IMG/VR virus record: IMGVR_UViG_3300033273_000069
Location: 1 to 55,280 of that record
Reading direction: 5' to 3' (one strand)
From: a virus
DNA length: 55,280 nt
Shown here: piece after piece, positions 22,801 through 31,888 of the stretch
Numbering within the stretch: the stretch's first letter is position 1
How the letters are laid out: every line of letters begins with the position of its first letter
The notes under the pieces: generated by a model
The model's input: the letters and a program-made list of their open reading frames with translations, nothing else
Told to the model about the DNA's origin: nothing
Databases searched by the model: none
Program-made: the position numbers and the translations under genes

Positions 22801-25800
22801 GGTAGCTGCAAGCCACGCATTGCAGCAATTTCTTCTGCAACTCTATTGCGACCCTCAGATTTAAGGTGGCTAATAAGAGCCTTAACGATTGGGTGACGAA
22901 CCGACATATCGCCACTGAACACGGCAGGCTGTACGTCGCGGATAAACACTGGGTCTGTGTCTGCGCTTACGTTTATACCCATGCCTGTAAGTTCTTCGGT
23001 TAGAACATCGTCTAGCGTGTAGAGCTTGTCGATGTACTCGTTTGAAGAGTTAGGGTCGATACGTGCAGCATTGACTTTAGCGCGTGCCATTTCTAGCGCA
23101 TCAACCAAGTCCTCTACGTTTTCTCTCATTTCGGGAGACGCCGAACCAATGATGTCGTCACGACGGTTCTGTATTGTATTCATCGGCAAACGGGTGACGT
23201 AAGTGCCCCGACCAAAGACACCATCTTTTTGACCGTTGGTGAAATGCGGAACCATGTTGTCGTTAGTAAAGTCACGAACCGCCTCATAACCCGCCATTGT
23301 GTAGTCAAGCATGATTTCGTTGGCGTGGTCAATCGCGTACTCAGCAGGAACTGTGTCGCCATAGCGAGCACGAGGGCTGCCTTTTCTAGTACCAGAGGTG
23401 CCAATCATGTCGCCGTAGGCAGTGATAGCCGAGAAGCGTTCGCGTGCCGCTGTACTGGTTATAACGCCGTTCAGAACGTATCCAGCAGCCTCTAGTATTT
23501 CGTTGTCCAACTCCTCAATGAAGTCATCGAACAAGTCCATGTCCTCTGCGTCCATAACATTCTGGATTGCCTTGACTTGAGGGCTTCCGACATCGAGGTC
23601 AGAAACTTCAACAAGAATATCGCTGAATAACTTTTCTGGCGGAATGCCAAGGACTGCACTCGCCTTTGACATGACGTTGCGGGTAGCATGAGAAACGGCA
23701 TGACTTGCGTACAGCCCCTCACCTACAAAAGCTATTGCCTGCGAGATGTCGTCGCCACGTACAAGGTTCGTACCAACTGTACGAACGGCTTTCCTGTACG
23801 AACCGTACGAAGATGCATCGACTGACTGCGGTAAGTTCTCCGCTCCCAGGCGTGCAAGGCGTGCAGTAATCGTACGTGATACAAGTTCAATACGGTTGTC
23901 ACGGTGTGTGATACCACGAAGATACTCGCGCATCTTGACCGTTGCATTCTGCGGAATGCCATTTTCGAATGCTGTACCCGCATCTTGCGCCTGCTCAATA
24001 ACGATTGCCTTCTCGACGGCATTCGCTTCTTTGTTACCTCGTTTTGCAGCACGGTTCTGGTGACGAGTTCTAATTAGGTGCTTGATGATATTCATCGCCT
24101 GCTCTGGCGATGCACCCAAGCCTTTAATCGTTTCCTTGTCGGCAGAGAACGACAGCCCTAACACAAGCTCTGGCTTCTGGGCTTCAACGGCTTTGCCTTT
24201 GTTGCCACCGCCTTTTACCTTCTCCTTAGACTGCCAAGTGTTAAAGATCGCCTGCTCTTCTTCGGTTAGCGTGATGTCTTTAACTTCTGTTTGGACAAGG
24301 TGGTAAACACGTCTTGCCAGCTTGTTACCAAACTGTGTGGGGTTCCCGTCCTTGTCGATCTGACGACGATACTCAGACAGTGCTTCTATCAAGGAATACT
24401 TGTTAGGATCGCCGCCCTTGGTGCCCTTTACGACCTGACCCTTAAACTCAACCTTGTTAGATTTCGCTTGGGCGCTCATGATCTGTTCGAGAGACTTCTT
24501 AAAGTTGCGACGTTGTACGTTTACCGCACGCTTCATCTCTTTAGAGCGAGAAATCTTCTCCATCTTTTCTGGAGTAAGCCCATTGATCTCACGACGCGAA
24601 AGAATTTCGTCTGAAATCTTGTACTCAGGGATGTCACCACCCTCGACCTTCATAAAGACTTCATTGATCTGCTCCAACTTGCCGCGTGCGTATTTACCCA
24701 AACGGCTGTTCCATAGCTCGATCATGTCTTTAGGCATGTCTGAATGGTAGGTAGACCCGCCAACAACCATGTCATCGCCGACTTGACTTACAGTGTAGTC
24801 AACTGATGCAGTAATCTTGTTGATCTCTTCAGCAAGCGCACGCATTTGTCTGTGGCCTTTGATCGCTTGGAATGCACCTGAATAGCTTTCGATAAGTGCA
24901 CGATCTGTAGCAGTTGCCCGACCCTCACGCGTCGATGCGATTGCACGCTCACGCTTTGTCATGGCAATACCGCTAAACGCGGCTGATAGTTGACGAGAAG
25001 CTAGACCCATTTTCTCGATGTCATGCATATCAGGATAACCCTGCATTGCTTCCTCGAATGCATGTATCGCTTGGTTGATCTGGTCGTAACGAATACGAAG
25101 AGATGCACCAAGTTTTGTCTCTGGTGATTTGGGGTTCACAAAGCGTACACGACGAGCTTCGTCTTTATCTGCAATCATCTTCTCGAAGATTGGTTCCAAC
25201 TCGGGATCTACAATGTGACGGTTAGTGATGTGCTTCCAAAGTTTCTGGATAATTTTCGTAGCTTTTTCGAACACGCTCATAGGCGCAATCGGAGCTTCGT
25301 ACTTCTTGTGCGCCCATAGAGCGAACTGGTTAGCAAACAACTCACCTGGGTTTTGCTGCGCGTTAGACATGCCAGCAAAGTTCTGACCGTCTTGAACCAT
25401 TGGAGAGTACGCATCTAGCAATGTACCATCTACGCGGTCAGATACGAAGCCTCCGTCGAACTTACCGTTCTGGTCGTAGTATTTACTTACTGACTGCCAA
25501 AACTCTAGTTTCAGTTCAGGAGTAAGTAGGTTCATGTACGCCCAGTGACCAAGCTCGTGCATGATTGTAAAGGATGCAGATACACCCGTCTTTTCGCCAC
25601 GATGGTCTAGTGTTTTCCCGTTTAGGAAAATGTTATTGAAGTCTGGGCCGACATTACCTGTCGCTGCATCTGGGCCAGCCTTACTAAACTCTTGCATTCT
25701 CAACGGACGGCTTGCGAACAACCCCTGTACGTCATCTGGCAACAAGTCAGATAGGTTGTAATCTTCGAGGGGTTTGATTACAGGCGCAGATGACTTCGGT

Positions 25801-28800
25801 ACAATCGCTCGGAACATACGCTCGATGTGTGCAAACGTAGATGGGTTCATCTTGTTTGTCACTTTGCGTAGCTGCTTCACAGACTTATCAATGTCCTGAC
25901 CAGGCATACGCAAGCCCAGTGGAGCCTCTTTGCCAAGTACGTGTAGGTACGCAGTGATCGCATCGAGGCGACGGTTGAACGGTATTTCCTGCTTCGTACC
26001 TGGAATGTCCATGCGGAACGATGCATTTTCTAGGTCTTTGAGTACGTCAGCAAGTTCAGCAATAGTGATGCGCCCCTCTGACAAAAACTCATCAACTGTG
26101 CTTTCCATGATCATCTGAGAGTTTACCATGCGTGCGCCGATAAACAGGCGTTGCGCAATGGATTTACCCTCTGGTGTTGAAGCTAGGCTCTTGATGTCTA
26201 CTTCAACATCAAACGCCTCTTCGTACTCCATAGGAGCTTTCGGAAGATTGTCAGCAGACTTCTTCGGTACAGGCTGTGCACCGATGTCATTATTCTTGTC
26301 GAGTGGCTCGAACACAGACTTGATAATGTCTCGGTCTGTTGCCGCGCTTGGACGCTTCCCGTCTATCTCTCTTGGTATGTAACCGATATTGAAGTTCTTG
26401 ATGTCGCCCTTACCCAACATCTCTTTTAGACCAGCACCACGCTCTTCTTGAGCTTTACCTAGTACGCGAGGTTTTTGCTCAAGGGTCTTGGGAAGAAGTA
26501 CAAGGATTTTGTCATCACGTACAGCGGGCACATCTGGAAGCTCTTGCGATGTGGTTACGTCGTTACCCTGACCATCAACAACTTTCTTAGTAGCTGGGCC
26601 ATCTACGGTAACACCACCCTTACGGGCTTTTGCCTTTAGGATTTCTGTTTCTTCTTCAAACTTATCGAGGTCGCCATCTTTTGCGAACTTAGCTTCTGCC
26701 TCGTCCATCATACGCTCGAAGTCCTCGCGTACAGAGATGCCCTTCTCGTTCGGGTCTACGATCTTGTACTTCTCTTCTTGCTTGATACCCATGCGGGCTT
26801 TTGCAAGTGCTTCTGTTTCGTACGTGTCGAAGCGTTTGTACCCAGTCTTAGGGTTGACTGTCATAACGCCGAACACTTCTTGACCTTCGGAGGCAGGAGC
26901 TTTCGCGCCATTGATGTGCTGACCTGCGCGGGCTTTGTACGCGTAAATGCCTTGTACTACACCTTTAGTTGCTAGATCGTTTTCTGCTTTGGCGCGTGCA
27001 AGCTCACGAGTTTCGTTCTTACGAAGGAAAATGTCGTACCCTTCAGTAATAGTGTACCCGTCACTTGTTTCGCGGCCTGGGCGCAAGAAGGATTGTATCT
27101 TGCCAACTTTCTTCTTTGTCTCACCAGTTTTAGGGTCGATGTAGTCAGTAAGTACGCGACCAGCGATCTTGTCCATTTCAAGAACTTTGCCTGCACGGGC
27201 GGTACTGCCGCCAATGCCGTACGAAGTCTCGCCACCTTTCTGACGTGCACGCGTAGATAGCGTTTCCTTGAACTTAGCAATCTCTTGCTGGTTCTTAAAT
27301 GAAATGTACGTTTCGCCTACGTCACCGTCTAGCTGATCAATACGACGACGGATTGCAGCCGCGACCTCATTCTTGACGGGGGTGCCATCGTCCGCAGCCG
27401 CCTTCAAGAACGCAGAGAAACGGTTGCGTACAGAGTTGACCTTGAGGGTTTTGTAGAAACCAGACTTCTCAACGATGTCGTAAAACAAAGCATCAGCATC
27501 GTCAGAAATTTGTGCGGCTTCTACGTCTGTATCTTTTTTGGCTATAGCATCTTCAGCTTTAGCTAACTTAGGGTCTGTAAAGGAGGCATCATCTTTTCGA
27601 ACAGGCGTACCATATACTTCGTTTACTAGCTGCTTTGTATAAACAGAACCTGTCCTGCCGTTGAAAGTTCTTCCTTCTCTGGCGGCTATGTGTATATTTA
27701 TAGCCTGCCGACCCGCAGGAGTTATTTTGCCATCTTTCATATGGGCTTTATCGGCTGCAAGAATTTTGCCAATTTCAGCTTTAGTAAGGGGCTTATTGTT
27801 TGTTCCGTTTTTTTCGTTTGCCTCTTTTACTTTGTTGCCGTCTAAGTGGGATTTTACGGTTTTTTCAAGCTGTGCAGTCCAACCACCTTTAGTATCCGTT
27901 GAATACTTGACGGCTTTTACATCTGGGATTTCTGGAACTTTTGGGACAGCAGGAGCCGCAACGTCGCCTGCCTTTACCTCGCCGCCTGTATCTCCTTGAC
28001 CTTCTGCGTTATCGGTGTTGTCAGGTGTACCTTCTGCCTTATCACCACCTTGATCCCCTGCCGTATCTTCTGCGGGTGGCTCTTCATTTCCAGTCTTTGT
28101 CGAGTTAGGAGATGCTTTCTTTTTCTTAGCTTCGTCAGCTTTCCTCTGAGCTTCGGCAGCCGCTTCTGCTTCTGCGATACGGTTGCTACGAATGTCGGCA
28201 GCATCTAATCGGTTTACCCGCTCGATGTCAGTAGACGTTAAGATTTCTTGGAACTTCTTGTACTTCTGATCGTAGTCAGCCTGTAACGCACTTGTATTAG
28301 AACCTTCAGTCTTGGCTGTCTCTAGCTGCTTGGCAGTATTCTCTAGTTCATTTTCTAGCTGTACTGCACGCTGTACTGCCGCTTGTACGTCAGCACGCTC
28401 TTTCTCGATATTAACAAGTTCTTCTGCTGCATCTTCGCGTGCTTCAGGAGGCAAAGTATCATCAGCTACTGCGGACTGAGCCGAACGCTCCATGTCGTTC
28501 AGTTCAGTGATACGAGCATTTGCTTTCTCACCGAATGGTGTGCCTTCTTTCCATTCAAGCGCACGTTGTGCAGGAGCCTTAGAAGCTAGAGCACCGATAC
28601 CCGCACCGACTGCGCCACTGAACACACCTTCGATTGCACCAGATGTGGCGATTTGAGTAGTGTCGTACTCGTCTCGTAGACCCTGCTGGATTTGGCGAGA
28701 CTGCTGTAGGGCGTCAAAGCTAGAACCGATACCCGCGCCTAGAGAACCTTCAAGCAAAGCACCGCGTTTTGCGCCTGCCTTCATTGCGGCTTTCGTAGCG

Positions 28801-29249
28801 GCTGCTTTGGTTAGACCTGATGCTTGTGCAGCTTTCGCAACCTTACTTGCCTTTGACGCTGCGCCTGCGTACGGCACAAAGTTAATAGGGTCAGCGATTG
28901 TGGCTAGGCCGTAGTCTTTGACCTTCTCGAACATCGAGCCGCGTGTCGGAGCGTTTTGCCATGCCTTTGACAAACGTGCCAGCATAGCCTGATCAGAACC
29001 CGCATTCTTATACTCAGCCATATCCAATGCGCCAGACAAGAAGTTGCTGTCTTTCCAGCGATTGTCTGTGTACCAATCATCGAGCATGTCAGATGTGGTC
29101 GCAAAGGTCTTACCTTTACTGTCGTAGTATTTACGCAAGTCATCAAGGAAGCCTTGGTCGCGTAAAAGCTCTCCACCTGAAAGATTAGTATAGTCGGATT
29201 GTTGGCTGCTGCTAGAACCGCCTTTGCGATACTTGTCTAAGAATGACAT
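19812..29249 (-). CDS. Giant polyvalent internal virion protein with metallopeptidase-like motif
   Basis: About 3,145 residues. ATG 29249 (MSFLDKYRKGG) is preferred because it has GGAG six bases upstream. An ATG 12 bases earlier has a poor site. The N-terminal 250 residues are Ala/Gly-rich and amphipathic, as in ejection proteins. An acidic repeat-like linker (EDTAGDQGGDKAEGTPDN) follows near 390-430. A zinc peptidase motif HELGH lies near 1235 with a helix before it. A segment near 2006-2022 (PHFTNGQKDGVFGRGTYVT) resembles the H and Y motifs of ADP-ribosyltransferases. The C-terminal 400 residues resemble large-polyvalent-protein-associated domains, with hydrophobic stretches and a Gly-rich tail (GGGFGGGY). 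It probably enters the cell with the DNA and acts early. No RNA-polymerase motifs were seen. Confidence 0.8.
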   Translation of the reverse strand: MSFLDKYRKGGSSSSQQSDYTNLSGGELLRDQGFLDDLRKYYDSKGKTFATTSDMLDDWYTDNRWKDSNFLSGALDMAEYKNAGSDQAMLARLSKAWQNAPTRGSMFEKVKDYGLATIADPINFVPYAGAASKASKVAKAAQASGLTKAAATKAAMKAGAKRGALLEGSLGAGIGSSFDALQQSRQIQQGLRDEYDTTQIATSGAIEGVFSGAVGAGIGALASKAPAQRALEWKEGTPFGEKANARITELNDMERSAQSAVADDTLPPEAREDAAEELVNIEKERADVQAAVQRAVQLENELENTAKQLETAKTEGSNTSALQADYDQKYKKFQEILTSTDIERVNRLDAADIRSNRIAEAEAAAEAQRKADEAKKKKASPNSTKTGNEEPPAEDTAGDQGGDKAEGTPDNTDNAEGQGDTGGEVKAGDVAAPAVPKVPEIPDVKAVKYSTDTKGGWTAQLEKTVKSHLDGNKVKEANEKNGTNNKPLTKAEIGKILAADKAHMKDGKITPAGRQAINIHIAAREGRTFNGRTGSVYTKQLVNEVYGTPVRKDDASFTDPKLAKAEDAIAKKDTDVEAAQISDDADALFYDIVEKSGFYKTLKVNSVRNRFSAFLKAAADDGTPVKNEVAAAIRRRIDQLDGDVGETYISFKNQQEIAKFKETLSTRARQKGGETSYGIGGSTARAGKVLEMDKIAGRVLTDYIDPKTGETKKKVGKIQSFLRPGRETSDGYTITEGYDIFLRKNETRELARAKAENDLATKGVVQGIYAYKARAGQHINGAKAPASEGQEVFGVMTVNPKTGYKRFDTYETEALAKARMGIKQEEKYKIVDPNEKGISVREDFERMMDEAEAKFAKDGDLDKFEEETEILKAKARKGGVTVDGPATKKVVDGQGNDVTTSQELPDVPAVRDDKILVLLPKTLEQKPRVLGKAQEERGAGLKEMLGKGDIKNFNIGYIPREIDGKRPSAATDRDIIKSVFEPLDKNNDIGAQPVPKKSADNLPKAPMEYEEAFDVEVDIKSLASTPEGKSIAQRLFIGARMVNSQMIMESTVDEFLSEGRITIAELADVLKDLENASFRMDIPGTKQEIPFNRRLDAITAYLHVLGKEAPLGLRMPGQDIDKSVKQLRKVTNKMNPSTFAHIERMFRAIVPKSSAPVIKPLEDYNLSDLLPDDVQGLFASRPLRMQEFSKAGPDAATGNVGPDFNNIFLNGKTLDHRGEKTGVSASFTIMHELGHWAYMNLLTPELKLEFWQSVSKYYDQNGKFDGGFVSDRVDGTLLDAYSPMVQDGQNFAGMSNAQQNPGELFANQFALWAHKKYEAPIAPMSVFEKATKIIQKLWKHITNRHIVDPELEPIFEKMIADKDEARRVRFVNPKSPETKLGASLRIRYDQINQAIHAFEEAMQGYPDMHDIEKMGLASRQLSAAFSGIAMTKRERAIASTREGRATATDRALIESYSGAFQAIKGHRQMRALAEEINKITASVDYTVSQVGDDMVVGGSTYHSDMPKDMIELWNSRLGKYARGKLEQINEVFMKVEGGDIPEYKISDEILSRREINGLTPEKMEKISRSKEMKRAVNVQRRNFKKSLEQIMSAQAKSNKVEFKGQVVKGTKGGDPNKYSLIEALSEYRRQIDKDGNPTQFGNKLARRVYHLVQTEVKDITLTEEEQAIFNTWQSKEKVKGGGNKGKAVEAQKPELVLGLSFSADKETIKGLGASPEQAMNIIKHLIRTRHQNRAAKRGNKEANAVEKAIVIEQAQDAGTAFENGIPQNATVKMREYLRGITHRDNRIELVSRTITARLARLGAENLPQSVDASSYGSYRKAVRTVGTNLVRGDDISQAIAFVGEGLYASHAVSHATRNVMSKASAVLGIPPEKLFSDILVEVSDLDVGSPQVKAIQNVMDAEDMDLFDDFIEELDNEILEAAGYVLNGVITSTAARERFSAITAYGDMIGTSGTRKGSPRARYGDTVPAEYAIDHANEIMLDYTMAGYEAVRDFTNDNMVPHFTNGQKDGVFGRGTYVTRLPMNTIQNRRDDIIGSASPEMRENVEDLVDALEMARAKVNAARIDPNSSNEYIDKLYTLDDVLTEELTGMGINVSADTDPVFIRDVQPAVFSGDMSVRHPIVKALISHLKSEGRNRVAEEIAAMRGLQLPEDMARELVSKLGGVRKFKKAMGDAGFTSIELGDEKLMLSSRNVRGIRSDVFEDARPVLGEASRVHSVNGRIMQAASSGGDPVRIFSQAATELEEAGVPARTLEAMISVARGRGMPSDAAAEIRKSSIFNPLRTNSKIMDRSGLKTLANFFEPKDGSGGHFERTNARMGKFVIPLTKLLKQLPDSNNKLINYWRTGPQMMAESAMGALGINPKRRLTQPASHLRVMSALRDANKVPSLTPAERAVYDHARGYLDEAVGRMRAAGAIVGEIKKNYVPQIWRKDLIEADPEEFVRRLTRYFLAERKGGGNAEKAEKSARRVMQRIIDEDGVLSNPSQNFKRMSDKAGDQSDHLDYNRVIRLDEYPEFTDFDTPDSLAVFMENDILVAMTKYSDNVEHRIDIAQEFGVGAHGYHDYMAIVAQPMNPREVIGKLLSTNKIITATYVRSGGSDHGVKEMKFDNNYFYAPIKNKDGAKIKADELIEMAQRGSTAAEIEANIMDLLGDQLSQNPDANMLRENFRKRAKAIASALADTQGLTKLASNDNLKHAQGFMNAAMRRPIDGVHGTYSLKNASKWLRGVNAVTLLGFTTLTSLGDLILPLIRSGDIGAYTKSLYKFASDPEYRDMIRNIGAATENAVHQRLTVAHGVDSTQFMTGFFNATLLTPWTDMMRDVAGAVSYEHLKAQHKILKNRPNSRAGRIARRILREEGLAEFVEDQSLDMDLIMESRFSGLEHPLANKLASSTIKLTNQMIFTPNPNDIPLWAQTPLGAIAFQLKSYPLMMTRLINTVAGEAFRGDTVAERGANFAKAFVGQSDNRLGPLAALLVAGPAMGGIAVGAKDVVQGRGGEDNREFALRERKLSETVSEAFVENEDLDILMGWYFDGMVALGGLGLVGELMYDIASQTDNGAYGAQRTLETIGGPTVGLFNDAQTVMQGARSWWDDDETNGLRRAAVREIAGRVPVLGGVSWAKEGIVDTVAGVRGAGGKKSSGYGGGFGGGY

Positions 29250-29277
29250 CGGGTACTCCATTTAACCTGATCGTCAC

Positions 29278-29309
29278 AGATTAGTTGAGAGTACCCTGTC
29301 AAGTCGTCC
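29278..29309 (-). promoter_or_regulatory. Late-type GGACGAC box, copy 2
   Basis: Minus-strand GGACGAC (29309-29303) follows the consecutive stops of the upstream internal virion gene. TAATCT (29283-29278) lies 19 bases on, and the giant gene begins 54 bases after the box. Confidence 0.5.
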
Positions 29310-29313
29310 TTTA

Positions 29314-31878
29314 TCAGTTACGACGGTCGCCTCGTTTTTCGTTCCCGATTGTTGGGTTGAAGAAGTCAGGTAGCCAGTTTTCTTGACGCTGACTTTGCTC
29401 TGCGGGTGTGTAGTCTGGGTTACGTTTTGTGCTCTTATCTTCGATGGTTTCGCTGATCTGAACATTACCCGCTGCAATGGCAGCCTCTTCTTCTTTCGCG
29501 AGGATCGCTAGACCCGCTTGCTCAAGGGTATTTAGTTCGCTGTCGATTGCCCTAATGGTTGCAAGCTGAGACTGAATAATCAGCAATCTATTCTCTAAGT
29601 TCTCGCCCATCGTTTGTAGCTGAGTTAGCTCACCTTCATGGTTTTGTTTGTAGATGGGAGAGCGACCAAGTGTACGCAAGCGACGAATTTCAGATTGTAT
29701 CTGAGCGGCTGTTTGCTCAAGTTTATCTTCTGTCGCGATGATCTCGTTAATTGTATCCAGTGCAGATGTGCCTGCGGGGCCACCACCCTGTATTCGCTGT
29801 ACGAAGTCTTTAGGGTCTGTTCTTGTAAGAGCCTGAACCGCTTGTATCGAAGCATCTGCATCTGACTGAACACTGTCAAAGCTATCTATGATCTGGTTCG
29901 ATGGAGCTAAGTCCTCTGTGACTGTAACTCCACGTACGATGTCAAACTCTTGCTGACGTACTTTCTCGCGTGATTTCGCGTACGTATTACGCCACTCTTG
30001 CTGACCCTCGTCGTTGAGCAACATTACTTCTGTAATGTCGTTTAGACCAAGTTCGTTCAGTGCATCGCTAACTGCTCTTTCTTCAAGAGTTGCATTCGCA
30101 TTACCTTGGAACTGTACTTGTGCGTACGCCTGTAGGAATGCTGCCTCCATTACGTCGTTAGGAAGCTCTCCGTTTTCTAGCAGATAGGCTTCACCAGTCT
30201 TTGACAGTTCAGTTGCAATTATTCTGATCTGGTTGACGTATTCATTAGCGAGAATATCGGTGACTGGAATATCTAGCATACGCCCCATGTTCTGCACAGA
30301 CGTCATAACTTGACCTTTTACTATAGCCAAGTTCATACCCACTGTTTCATCGTCAGTGCCAGTGATTGCAGGAACTTTTAGGATTGTGTCAGCGCGTTTT
30401 TCCACGTCGTCGTAGTTAAAGCTCTGCTGTCGAGAAAGCCCCCCGCCCTCGCCGTTCTCCATCTGAGCGCGTACTTCACTCATCTTGGCATCTTCGGCTT
30501 CATCCATTGCTCCACGAACCAGCGTCTCAGCTTTGTTCCAAAGATCGTCGATGATAGGCTCATAGGGTTTTGTGTCTTGAATGCCTTTGGCTTGTAGCTC
30601 CAGTTCAAACTGCTTAATGAAGTCAGCTTTTGCTGAACCTAGAACTTGTGCTGCACCTTCACCGTCGAGCCGCCCACTAAGAGCAGTTTCGACCTGTGCG
30701 TACAAGCTGCTCTGAATGTCCTGAATGGTCGCGACAATTTCTTCCTTGTCACTCTTAGAGAGTTTAGTCCCACGTCCGCCACCTTCAGTTTCATCAAAAT
30801 TCTTTTCTACTAAAGCGCCGATGGTATCTGCATCATAGATACCTTTCTTAATTTGCTCTTCGATCAAAGCGTCTGCTTGCTGAACAGTTTGAGATAGCGC
30901 ACGCGCGTCAGCCGCACCTTGCTCTTCTTTTATTTTTGCAACTCGGTCGTCGATAATTTTATTCGCATCGCCGAAGTTAAATGTGTAACCTTCATCTTCG
31001 TACTGCTTAGTGAGAGCCGCGATAGCGTCGTTATATGCTTGTCGGTCAGTGGCACTCCTTGCGATGTCAATGGCTTGACCCTCAACTTTAGAAATAATGT
31101 CAGCCTTTTCATCGGCGACTAATTTCTTCTGGGCTGCAAGTACACCGCTTGGGTCTACTACTACACCTGGGTATTTTTTCCTGATTAGGTCGATCTTAGC
31201 GTTCAGTTCTTTTTCGTCCTTGATGCCGCGTAGCTGCTCAATTTCTTGAGCCGCAGCTTGCGTACGCTCTGCCTGCGTTCTGTCAAAAATTGACTTATAA
31301 GTATCTGTAACTCTCTTACCCCAAACATCACCGCCTTGTAGGATCAAGGCGTCTAGTCCCGCTTGTGTTGGGTTTTCAATGAACGCATTGATCAGTCCTT
31401 GGTTCGCGGACTGCCATTCATTCCATGCCTTTTTACCAGCCGCTTCTTTTGCTGCTGGAATAAGGCTTGGGTCTATCTCAAGATCGCCGAACTGCGTCTT
31501 TAAGAAATCGTCGAAGTCCTCTTTTCCATACTGATTGGAGAAACTTTGGCCCAACTCACCCGCTAGTCTTATGTTCGCGATTTTGCGCTGACGCTCTTTC
31601 TCTTTCCTGCGCTCTGCTTCAGCCGCTGCTTTCTTAGCTTCGGCGTCTTTATACTTTTTGTAGTTGCTTTCCATCTGGGCTTTTGTGGGAAGCCCTGCAC
31701 TGCCGACGCCTGTATCCTTGATTAGCTTGTTTGCGTAGTCTAGGCGTTCTTGCGTTGTCGCCCCAGGATTGAGGCGAATAAACTCATTGTATAGACGAGC
31801 GTTTTCTTTTCGCGTTTCCTTGCGACGCTCCTCGTTTAAGTTCATTCGCTTAGTAAATTCACCAAGACCAAAAAGCAT
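29314..31878 (-). CDS. Internal virion (ejection) protein, coiled-coil rich (854 aa)
   Basis: ATG 31878 follows AGGATTACAGAC. The product is very rich in Ala, Glu, Gln and Lys and almost wholly helical. A long charged helix lies near 75-105 (AKKAAAEAERRKEKERQRKIANIRLAGE), followed by many repeated Ala/Gln helices. No enzymatic motif was seen. Size, composition and position between two other large virion genes match the podoviral internal core or ejection proteins (functional analogues of T7 gp15/gp16). It ends just before the GGACGAC box of the giant gene. Confidence 0.7.
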   Translation of the reverse strand: MLFGLGEFTKRMNLNEERRKETRKENARLYNEFIRLNPGATTQERLDYANKLIKDTGVGSAGLPTKAQMESNYKKYKDAEAKKAAAEAERRKEKERQRKIANIRLAGELGQSFSNQYGKEDFDDFLKTQFGDLEIDPSLIPAAKEAAGKKAWNEWQSANQGLINAFIENPTQAGLDALILQGGDVWGKRVTDTYKSIFDRTQAERTQAAAQEIEQLRGIKDEKELNAKIDLIRKKYPGVVVDPSGVLAAQKKLVADEKADIISKVEGQAIDIARSATDRQAYNDAIAALTKQYEDEGYTFNFGDANKIIDDRVAKIKEEQGAADARALSQTVQQADALIEEQIKKGIYDADTIGALVEKNFDETEGGGRGTKLSKSDKEEIVATIQDIQSSLYAQVETALSGRLDGEGAAQVLGSAKADFIKQFELELQAKGIQDTKPYEPIIDDLWNKAETLVRGAMDEAEDAKMSEVRAQMENGEGGGLSRQQSFNYDDVEKRADTILKVPAITGTDDETVGMNLAIVKGQVMTSVQNMGRMLDIPVTDILANEYVNQIRIIATELSKTGEAYLLENGELPNDVMEAAFLQAYAQVQFQGNANATLEERAVSDALNELGLNDITEVMLLNDEGQQEWRNTYAKSREKVRQQEFDIVRGVTVTEDLAPSNQIIDSFDSVQSDADASIQAVQALTRTDPKDFVQRIQGGGPAGTSALDTINEIIATEDKLEQTAAQIQSEIRRLRTLGRSPIYKQNHEGELTQLQTMGENLENRLLIIQSQLATIRAIDSELNTLEQAGLAILAKEEEAAIAAGNVQISETIEDKSTKRNPDYTPAEQSQRQENWLPDFFNPTIGNEKRGDRRN

Positions 31879-31888
31879 GTCTGTAATC

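Noticed and set aside
20286-29176. Plus-strand frames opposite the giant gene
   Set aside because: They lack ribosome-binding sites and coding-like composition, and the opposite strand is an uninterrupted gene.
19812-29249. N4-like virion RNA polymerase
   Set aside because: Size and position would fit, but I saw none of the expected catalytic motifs of single-subunit polymerases, and peptidase-like and other domains are present instead.
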